A stretch of 64,000 nucleotides of DNA. Source: Myoxocephalus aenaeus. Taxonomy: Eukaryota > Chordata > Actinopteri > Perciformes > Cottidae. A program made the position numbers and the translations under genes. The notes under the pieces are model-generated. The model did not search any database and was not told the DNA's origin. It saw nothing but the letters and a program-made list of their open reading frames with translations. This document shows positions 51,231-64,000 of the stretch, in pieces. Where the stretch lies: positions 316,501 through 380,500 of the forward strand of contig JBAMJR010000187.1 in assembly GCA_038501785.1 (NCBI GenBank), given 5' to 3'. Within the stretch, counting starts at the first letter, position 1. The number at the start of each line of letters is the position of its first letter.

Positions 51231-51866
51231 TTTGTTCAGTTATGAAACAATGTGTTCATAGTTTGTATTAGACGACTCAGTGGGTATAAGCTTACTTATG
51301 GGGACTATTTTAGCAGAATATGCTGCAATCCAAATGTGCAGTGTTTTCCCTCACACCTTTCCCATACAATATCTCACTCATGCTTCCATTCTAACTGAGT
51401 TCAAAATAGTAGTAATATAATTAGTATTTTTGAACATATTGTCAGCCAATTTTCAAAATTGCACATTGTGTTAATGCTATGTGTTCCTTGGACTTTGTTA
51501 GAAGATGTCTGTGCCATGAAATGTTGACTTTTAGGAGACAGCTGCTTTTCTGAGTCTTCTGGGGCATCCTGTAACCTTTAAATTAACTATAAAAGTCTCA
51601 GCAGATGTTTCTAATTGATCATACAGTACCCCACTGTGGATAAACACATGCAATTCAGAGCAAAGACTAATACAATTCTCAGATAAGGAGTGATCATAAG
51701 TCTTTGGGGATACATATGTTTATAAGAATCAATATCTATTAAATTATTTCTAAAGAACTCAATGATTTTATTTTGTATTAAGGTAACTGAACTTCAGATA
51801 TGATAGGCCCCAGTCCAATTTGGTCCGTCTGGCTGCATAACTGCAGCCAATACATACGAATATAGG

Positions 51867-52024
51867 CAGTGGCGGTTTTGGGCACGGGCGAACCGGGCAG
51901 CCGCCCGGGGCGGCACTTTTTCATGTCACGTGGGGGGCGGCACGACCACTTACCACTTAAAAAAAAGTGGTAAGCTCGGAGGGGGGTCTCGCCCGGGGCG
52001 TAATTACGTGTAGAACCGCCACTG
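51867..52024. mobile_element. Complete 158-bp hAT-type MITE with 8-bp target duplication
   Basis: The element starts CAGTGGCGGTTTTGGGCA and ends AGAACCGCCACTG. The terminal 11 bases are perfect inverted repeats. It is flanked by an exact 8-bp duplication AATATAGG (51859-51866 and 52025-52032), the hAT signature. The interior is GC-rich, with two CCCGGGGCGG-like blocks and a central palindrome (CTTACCACTT / AAGTGGTAAG around an A-run). It has no coding capacity. The perfect duplication points to a recent insertion, about 0.9 kb upstream of the slc4a10 start codon. Confidence 0.93.
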
Positions 52025-52032
52025 AATATAGG

Positions 52033-53811
52033 TGATATTTTTGAATTGTGACTTTATAGTTTTAACTTGTTTGTTTTCAGGGAGAGCGCTTCACTGTGTG
52101 ATGTGTTGGTTGCAGTTTAAACCATTTTTGGCTCTGCTGTTATGAGTCTTTTTAACAACAGGGATCCCTTAGCTGCTATAATAATAGTGGTATCGCCATC
52201 TGGCGTCACAGTCCCTGAGTAGTTGAATCCAAAAGCAAGCTGCAGTATAGTCGGTAATAGAAGTGTATTTATTTTAGTAAAATCATTTGTATTTCTCATA
52301 GCTGCCTCTGGATTGGACGGACCTCCTGAGAAGGGACACGTAATGAAAAGCTGTTAGATTACAGGAGCTGCATTCAGTTATCGCCATCTACTGTTTATCC
52401 CTGGAAAAGCCTCGCTGACTGTCAGTGAGCAACTCTCTCTCACACAGTTTAAGATGTTAAATAGCACACATCGTATTGACAGCTGTGAGCTTCTCTTTCA
52501 CACCAGCATTCCAATTAAGTCCACATTGGGTTTATTATGCATCTTCCAGTTTTAATCATATTTCTTAACTTCATTAATTTGATAGCAGTGTTTAACATAA
52601 TTTTTTTAATGACGAAATTAAAAGGTAATGATAAAGGGAGCTATTAAATAAGGATTGAATCATTCAATCAGCATTAAACAATTAATTGATCTGCAGTCTA
52701 AAGTAAAAATAAAGAATAAAAAACACTTGTATATTTGATGTTATTCTTACCCATGTGTTGTTCTGGTCCTTACACATTTTCAGAGACACAATGCTTCCTT
52801 TTGATGTGTCACTTCCTTTGGCACATGAAGACTTGCCAACTTCACAACTTGTTTTGTCGTTTTCACCCACTGAGACAACATTTCAACCAAATGTTGCAAA
52901 AATGTTGTCGAAAAAAATATCAGGTAGTGTTACTTTTCATAATTGTTAATAACCAACTTTGAATTTGGGCGGATATGAAAATGACACACATGACAGTGGA
53001 GCACATTCACGTTATTAGTGTCCCCCATTACTTCTGTGCTCTCTTTAATTTAACTTGTTTTGTCTGTGGCGTCTTTGCCACGTGGAAATCTCATAAAAAC
53101 GGACATTTGAATCCGCAATTCTTTCTGGACCAATCAGTGAAGGCATACGAGAGAAAAAATGTCATCGTCTAATTAGGATTATTTCTAGTGAGATTTAAAT
53201 ATTCTTCCTGATATAGCAGCTTTGATTAACTGTCCATATATATATTATGTGTCTGTTTAAATGCAAATCATTTTAATAGGGGTATAATATTCTTAAAAAC
53301 AACAACTGTACTGAACAACGGAATTGCTTGTCCCGATGATAACTTCATTTATTATGTTTGAATCACATTACAGCAGATACAGAGATTTTCACAACATCCA
53401 TGAAATATAACCAACTGAAAGAAAAAAAAAGACTCTTAATCTACTTTACCAACATTTAATCACGGATATCATGAATGCAGTGATCGTCATACACTTTTGG
53501 TAGCCTATAGCATCGATAAAGTACAAAATATTTTTTTTTTTTACTGACGGATTAATATGTCAGCATATGCTACACAAGAACATTCAATGTAAAAGATTAT
53601 CGATATTTTTGTTTACTAGGCTACTCAACAAAGGAGTTTTTTAAAACACTTAATCGGATTTAATCTATTCTGTGTACATTCAATCACTATCACCAAATGC
53701 TCAATATTATATACATTATTTTCACAATTACAGTGTCTTCTGGAAACAAGGCGCCCAAGCCATGGAATAATTTACACTTTGGCCATTAAACGTTGAGGTG
53801 TCAGTCCTTTT

Positions 53812-53812
<1 letters not shown>
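52033..53812. other. Intergenic region and tbr1 3' UTR
   Basis: AT-rich DNA between the divergent ends of slc4a10 (upstream side) and tbr1 (3' side). A minus-strand poly(A) signal (TTTATT at 53348-53353) would give tbr1 a 3' UTR of about 620 bp that includes the microsatellite at 53813-53952. No other gene is supported. Confidence 0.5.
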
Positions 53813-53845
<33 letters not shown>

Positions 53846-53846
53846 C

Positions 53847-53925
<79 letters not shown>

Positions 53926-53952
53926 TGATAGATTGATAGATTGATTGATAGA
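53813..53952. repeat. (GATA)n microsatellite in the tbr1 3' UTR
   Basis: About 30 tetranucleotide units with a few GATC/GATT interruptions (near 53846 and 53925-53950). The array begins about 18 bp past the tbr1 stop codon, and on the transcript strand it reads (TATC)n. Confidence 0.97.
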
Positions 53953-53969
53953 TTCACTGTTCTGTTGTT

Positions 53970-57641
<3,672 letters not shown>

Positions 57642-57900
57642 ATCTCAATGAGAAGCAACTATTTGCTCAACCTGTATCGCCAGCTTTTGCATGCGCCGTT
57701 CCTAATCTCTCACTAAAACGCCTTGCTATGACTTGTGGCGAAGGCAGCAAATTAGCCAATTGACACCATCCTGCAATCATGGAGGATTCTCTTGCATCAC
57801 TCTCCCCGCTTTGCTAATGAAACGAGCGTTGCCATTGGTTAACTCAAGGCTGTAATTTAATTAGACAGCTCTTAATTAGCACAATCTGAAGAGCGCTGTG
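57642..57900 (-). promoter_or_regulatory. tbr1 proximal promoter / homeodomain-site cluster
   Basis: Immediately upstream of the tbr1 start codon are CCAAT-type boxes (GCCAATTGACACC at 57754-57766, and CCATTGG at 57832-57838). There is also a cluster of homeodomain core sites, TTTAATTAGACAG and CTTAATTAGCAC at 57855-57885, within a less AT-rich stretch. The arrangement resembles a conserved developmental promoter. Activity is inferred. Confidence 0.45.
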
Positions 57901-60900
57901 AACAAAGTGATTTTTTTTTTTTTTTAGTGTGACATGGGTCTATATTTTATTATAATATATGATTTCTGCATATGAACAAGAAAAACGAGAAAAAAAAGAT
58001 GAAAGTATAAGGCTTATAAAGATTGTCAGCTGCGTTATTTACCTATTTATCCGCGTTATTTACCTATTTATGCGCTATGAGTGCCAAAGTATGTCTGCCG
58101 AAGAAACCAAGATGTATTATTAACACGCCAAAAATGACAGTCCATGACAGGCAGTGCATCTGATGCCTTAAAATGTTTGTGGTATAGCGTGAAATCATGG
58201 CGTCCCACTGAAGATGTGTTTATGAGTCCCAGTGCTGATAAATATTTGATGCCTTAAAGTTATGAACCAGTGGACTGATAACAGGGCTGCTGTGGAAAAT
58301 ACATCTCACAGAAAGTAAAAGAAAATATGTTAGAATAATTGTGATATTGCTCGATCAAATATTGCACGATATTGCACAGGCTCATTAACTCATTGAGTCT
58401 GATTGGTTGAACCATTATGAACAGAAATATGTATTTCTCACAAAAGGATATTCAATTAAACATCATATGTGATGTCAGCACAGGATGCCGATCTCTGAGA
58501 TAACTATTTGTTTGGTTGAAGTATGTTTAACATAGAAAATCAAATATAAAATATTATGTGAATCCACAAAAAAATCTTTTTTCCCCCCATTTGAGCAAAC
58601 TGAAGTCTTCACTGCATTGTAATGGAGCTTTGTCAGGATGATCTTGACGATGTTTTCATAAGATAAGATGAAATATTAGAATAGCCATGTAGCCAGTAGA
58701 CCTTCTTAACTTACTAACACGGTCATTTCTAAGTTAACACAAACTGCTTTTCAAGTGGAGTGCTTGGACGCACTGTTTATTCTATAATGTTATACTTTTT
58801 TTAAATTCCACTGGATTTATACATTTATGATTCATTGGGTACAAATGAACAAAATTGAAACTCAACACATCCCTTATGAACTCTCTCAGGGAATGAATTA
58901 ACACTCATGGTCATTTTTTATTGAGATCTATTCAATTGCATACTTTGTGTGTGTAAATAAGGGGTAGACAAAAACAATTGAAACTTCTGTCAATATAAAG
59001 AAGTAAGGATCATTGGCTACGACATCAATAATTGACCATTTCCACTTCATGAAATAACATTTGGTTTATCTCTGCTGCAGTGTCTTTAACCCACCAGAGA
59101 AGGATGAGAGAAGACCAATCAAGGCCTGTTTCACTGGTGCATCCACAAGGTTGTATATCTCTGAGGAACTGCCATGAATCTCTGAAGCTAACAAGAGAGG
59201 TCATTACAGTATAGAGCTATATGGTCCAGCTATCTATTCCTGTGAAACATGCAAGCACAGGCTTGTCTGTGCCCACGCAAAAGAGGCCACTCTCTGCTCT
59301 CCTCATTACAGGATTATGGTTCACTTCCATCACTGATCTTTAATAAGCAAAATGAGCTTGGTTATTTTCCCCTGAACAAACCAATTGTTGAATCACCCGT
59401 GCAGCAACTCAGTTTGTTTCCCCAGGTGCTCAGGTGCCTGTTTATCAGACTAAGTCCTTTCTTTCTATTGGCTCATCCGGCTAGTGGACATAACCAAAGA
59501 GGAGGGGGGGCTGATTTGTTTTGCCCGGCCAGCCTTGTCCCTCTGGGAGATAGCATGCTGCAGATTAGGATCTCTGCCTCGCTCAAACCCACCATTGACC
59601 AGATGAGGTAAATGCAATGGGTCCCTATGAAACGTGTTTATGCTCTTTCTACTTCATAATTGTCATACTTTTAGATTCAATTCTAATAAATGCATTAATA
59701 CATCTACAATTTGGCAATGCAGGCATAGTATATATATATATATATAAAGATGAACTCAATTGCAACAAACCTATTTGAAAGATCTCTTAGAATAATCACT
59801 CAATAACCTGTGAAAATACAAAAATATATAATTATTAAAGAAATACCCTTTTCCATAAAACCAGTTCGGGTTAACAATGTTCAGTTGAGCGTAAAACAAC
59901 ATGCTTTTTTCTTCAAGCCGCTGTATCACCATTTTTTATTGTTGTGCCAAAGGAATCTGCTTGCCACCTGGGTCTAATCTAATCAATGTGAATGACAAGG
60001 AGAGAAAAAGCCTGAAAGTGAGCACCGGCTTAGGGACTTTACCTAATGCCCAGCACTGTCACTTCAATGATATGATCACAGCACACAAAATGACAACAAA
60101 ATTATAGCCAGCAAGGATATGGGGACATAGTGTGCTACTCCAGTCAGGTGAAATTGCTTTTTCCGACTATGAAATGGCATGTCTCTTGTCGGATGGGTAA
60201 ACATTTCCTTGTCAGGCCAGTAATAAGGGATGAGGCACACTGGGCTGAACTAAGAGGATAGAGCCAAGGTTATTTGGGATTCATGACAGGTAGTGGCTTA
60301 TATTACAGCGGCAATAAAAATTTCATGGGAATGCATTTAAGATGGCCTTTAAGTTATTTATATGTTGTTTGCCAGACGTCACATTGCAATTTCCATCAAT
60401 AAATCAAAGTGAAGTATTTCTTCCTTTCTTCAAGGGTCTTTGATTTAAAAAATAATAATAATAATAAAAAAAACAAGACAAAACCTGTATTTACCTTAAG
60501 TCTTTAATTACATGACTAATCTGATGTAGTTTGGTGGTGCTTTGTACTTTGTTGACAAAACTATTCCCCCCTGTGGTTTCTTGCCATCAGTGATCTGCTC
60601 TGTCAGAGGGAATCAGGGTGCTCACTGACAGGAAAGACAGCTGGAGGCCTGTTAAGGGGCGGAGTGGACAGTTGTGGCTTTTAAACCCTTATTAGCCGTG
60701 CTCCCTGGACACACTAAGACACGCGTCTCGGCAGAAGTGCACTCCTACACCTGCTCATTATTGATGTCCAGACCCAACCGCGATTCTTTACCACAAACCT
60801 CACAGCAAATTACCCTCAGGACAGGTGATTGTGATGTTCAGTGGAAATACAAGTGACATGGCTTGTGTGCCAATACCATACCTGAGCCTGCACTCTAGAG

Positions 60901-61479
60901 ATTGTTCACCCAAAACAAATATTTATACATGTGCTTCTTTATCTGGAGCAGAGAACAATGTAAGAAAACAGAGATTATATCTGTATTATATATTATTATA
61001 ATAATATATGAGCTATTACTCTCTCTATTTCTGCACTATTTACTTTCCAAATGACTTTCTTATTAGGAGAACGAAGGCACACTGTTAGTTTGCAAAAATA
61101 TAAATGAGGGAATAAAAAAGTAAATGTTCTGTTTATTCACAGTTATTGTTTTACGATCTCACCACATATCACTCACATTCAATTAATTGCATTGTTTTTG
61201 TATTATTATCTAATATTTGTTGCAAGGTCATAAACACAGTCCTGTGTTAAAGATCATCAATATGCCGTTTAATATTCTCGTGCCACATTTATTTTTCACT
61301 TGAATAAGGCAGAGGGTAAAGCAGATGTCATTTTTAGTCATTTTCTGTCTTTTTATTCCTGTCAGTTGTGGCAATTAACACATGGCTAGTATGCTTATGG
61401 GATAATGTTTGAGCTATCCAGACTGCTAAATGGAGCCCGCCCCCTTTCAAGAAGAACAGAATATAGTTTATACAGACGA

Positions 61480-61530
61480 CGGAATGTCAAAATTAATGCA
61501 TAATTATTAATGTGTGAATATTGCAATCCT
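61480..61530. promoter_or_regulatory. Candidate POU/homeodomain cluster
   Basis: AATTAATGCATAATTATTAA packs several TAAT cores and an octamer-like ATGCATAAT within 25 bp, about 3.9 kb upstream of tbr1. Such clusters are common in neural enhancers. AT-rich chance occurrence is the alternative. Confidence 0.25.
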
Positions 61531-63079
61531 CTGGGTACTACACACCCTCAGAGAGTAATGCCTACAACTGCCTCGTGCTCTCTGATGTGTATTATGTGGC
61601 TAAACAAATGGTGAGGATATAATGTCAGGAATCACAAAGTTAGTGGAAAGGCTAATGCCCCGACGAAAACTTCTTTTATCACCTGCTACTGACCCGTTAT
61701 CAACTGTTTGGTTTGTTGCTAGTCTCTTACATTTTTAAAGAGCCTGTGTGACCCGGGGAGTGCAGTTGGGGTTTGTGACCATTTTGTTATTTCTGCTGCC
61801 ATGCACTGTCAGACGTCTGCAAGTGAAGAACATGGCCCCTGTCCCCAGTAAGCCCAAGGCATGAAAAATTCAGACTAACTCTACTTTTTAAGCCATTTCT
61901 GATGAAAAGCACACAGAAATGAAACTGACTTATGCCAAATGAATATCATTGAATCGCTGTGATTGTAAGGCTGATGTTTGTAACTTTGAAATTATTTATA
62001 AAACATCAGTTCCATTTTAAGAGTAGCCATGCCATGAAGTGTGCACTTACTCCTTTGAGGATCCTCTGAGGTTTCCCTGAGCACTATCAGCCTAAAGCGG
62101 AACAATAGAAAACAGAAGGTTTCGATCCAGTAACTGAAGCTTTGCCCTCTTTGATGCGAGCCTGCGATGCTTAGACAAGATGAAAATAAGTACTAATTAT
62201 CCAGTCAAAGATGTGTCTGCCAGCGAACTGTTTAATCGATTAACTAGGTTATCACTAGGTTGCCATGAATGTGTGATCTAAAAACAACGACTCAGAAACC
62301 TGTTATCTTATTAATCAACATAAAAAAATGTGGTACCTAAATATCTTTAATTATATCCGCGATTAACTGGTGATTAACCTTCAACAAAAACACGTTTTTA
62401 AAAAAGACAAATGCTGCACATATTCCTCAAAAGAACACAAATTCTCCGTTTGAGGAGAAAATATTTTGGGGGGAGAGTAGGAGCAAGCAGGCGACTGTCG
62501 TGTTACAAGAATAATCTTCATTAAAATCACAGGCAACAACACCAGGCCAACACACAGCTCATTGGGAATGCAGCGTGAAAAGAGAGGCCCACAGATTATC
62601 ACTCTACGTAACTCATGTTTAATTTATCCAGGAGCAATATTGTCAAGAGCCCTACCATTCCAAAGAACTAGAGGCGGATAAAAGCTGCTATAAGACTTAG
62701 GGAAGGCCAAAAATAACGCAGACTACGAGTAAAATGTCGCAAAAAGGAGAGAACACACTCGAGAGTGAACGCATTAGAGACATCTTAGATATGTTTAGCA
62801 CAGCTTCACAGCATTGTAATATAGCTGCTTTAGGATTGTTAATATTTCAAAAGATGACTTCTAAATGGACCTGACGATAAAGTGTTCACACAACAACCAG
62901 ACATGATACACAGCACTTAACCTTTGCTCTGATTTAGAACTATTCCACAAAAAAACTGCACCTTTTCAACAGACTGTGCAGTTTATAATCTTTAAATCTA
63001 GGCAATGCGAGCAAATACAACATAGTCCTACATTCGACTATAAGAAGTAACCTTAAACCAATTTCTATGGTGTGTTTTT

Positions 63080-63124
63080 CCCCTCCTCCTCCTCCTCCTC
63101 CTCCTCCTCTTCCTCCTCCTCCCC
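63080..63124. repeat. (CCT)n trinucleotide repeat
   Basis: Nearly pure CCT/TCC array with one TTC interruption. On the minus strand it produces a poly-Glu open frame, which is not a gene. Confidence 0.95.
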
Positions 63125-64000
63125 ATGGCTGAGTGAAATGGAATTGCCTCTCACATTCAAAGACAGCTCTAGAAAGGTGATAATAGAGCTACTCCCTGCT
63201 GTCTGCAGGCAGGAAATAGGAAAGTGGCATATGGGGCCAGGAACCAAATAGAGAGGAAATGTGACCAGGCAAGGGAAGGAACTAAAGGAAAGGTTAATGA
63301 TCAGTTCTGAATTCTACAGGGAGGAGAACCATGTTCCAAGTTGAGAGGAAAAATAAATGTGACATGATTTATGTCTCCACCGCTCACATCTTGCTGTTAC
63401 AAACAAACAACGTGGAAACCAGTTTATTTTTCATGACAAACTTTACCATTGGTAATAAATGTTGTGATCCATTTTGCTTTTTTTAATCGGCAATATGAAT
63501 GTGCAATCCATACTGCTGTGCGAGTGCTACACAACATCACATGTTTCAGGAATGGTATACAGAAAAGAATATATCACGCAGTGCCACCATTTCACACTGA
63601 TTAAAAAGATGAGAAACACAGACAGTATCGGACAATCAAGAAATAATCTATCTCCAGCCTCTCTACTATGCTCCAACAAGTGTAAACTACTGGCTGGTGT
63701 CCCACTGTTGCCCTTACAGCAGCCCGACCATTCTCCAACCGGCAGGCAGCATCTCCAAGAGCCTTCAGGAAGTGATCCACCTTAAATGAAGCCGCTACAC
63801 TAGGACTAAATTAGACATTGGACACTGATTTGTACATGAGAAAAGAAGAAGGAGAATAAATGAGAAGATAAATCACAGAACGACTAAAACATTTGCAGCG
63901 GATGTGAGTGAAAACATGACAATTAGTGCTGTGAGTTCACTGCAGTGGGTGTGTTATCATTAGGCGTGATGTGGGCTGCATTAAATGGGAGAGAAATTGC

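Larger units (their letters stand above)
57901..64000. other. Gene-free region upstream of tbr1
   Basis: About 6 kb with no supported coding exon. In human the next gene on this side is PSMD14, which must lie beyond the window. Visible items are a T-run at 57911-57925, a tandem duplication of TTATTTACCTATTTATCCGC near 58035-58072, short AT and AAT runs, and a CCT run at 63080-63124. Mixed-composition stretches around 61430-61560 and 62150-62330 rich in TAAT cores are candidates for tbr1 enhancers. Confidence 0.5.

Noticed and set aside
53772..53957. Leu-Ser-Ile-Tyr repeat protein on the minus strand
   Set aside because: Pure translation of the GATA microsatellite.
63065..63247. Poly-Glu open frame
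   Set aside because: Product of the CCT microsatellite read on the minus strand, with no supporting exon structure.

Overview
This is a gene-dense nuclear segment from a ray-finned fish, probably a percomorph teleost. The evidence is vertebrate exon-intron structure with GT-AG junctions, short introns, fish-type interspersed repeats and (AT)n microsatellites, and a two-peptide proglucagon. There is no prokaryotic or viral gene content. I rebuilt five multi-exon genes by following reading frame and splice phase from exon to exon. Human proteins were compared from memory, without any search.

Layout. 1-3.4 kb is intergenic and may begin with the very end of an upstream gene (perhaps kcnh7). 3.5-13.1 kb (+) is ifih1, encoding the MDA5 RNA sensor (16 coding exons, 975 aa), with a textbook interferon-response element just upstream. 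14.2-23.5 kb (+) is a DPP4/FAP-family serine peptidase (26 exons, about 744 aa). It is closest to fap in sequence and position but keeps a DPP4-type Asp beside the active site. 24.35-26.25 kb (+) is gcg: TATA box, non-coding exon 1, glucagon and GLP-1, but no GLP-2. 27.5-28.65 kb is a decayed piggyBac element carrying a 21-bp minisatellite. 30.6-50.9 kb (-) is slc4a10, a sodium/bicarbonate transporter (24 coding exons, 1,070 aa). A complete small hAT-type MITE with its 8-bp target duplication lies upstream of it. 53.97-57.64 kb (-) is tbr1, a T-box factor (6 exons, 677 aa), with a tetranucleotide microsatellite about 18 bp past its stop codon. 57.64-64 kb is gene-free and probably holds tbr1 regulatory DNA.

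The gene order ifih1-fap-gcg-slc4a10-tbr1, with relative orientations, matches the human 2q24 block (IFIH1-FAP-GCG-DPP4-SLC4A10-TBR1), except that no DPP4 lies between gcg and slc4a10. The genes do not form one pathway. They are an antiviral sensor, a peptidase of the family that cleaves incretins, an incretin precursor, a neuronal acid-base transporter and a cortical transcription factor, kept together as an ancestral linkage group. I found no unknown genetic system. The most interesting points are the DPP4-like residue in the fap-position gene, the missing dpp4 and GLP-2, the ISRE, the leucine in MDA5 motif VI, and the transposon fossils.
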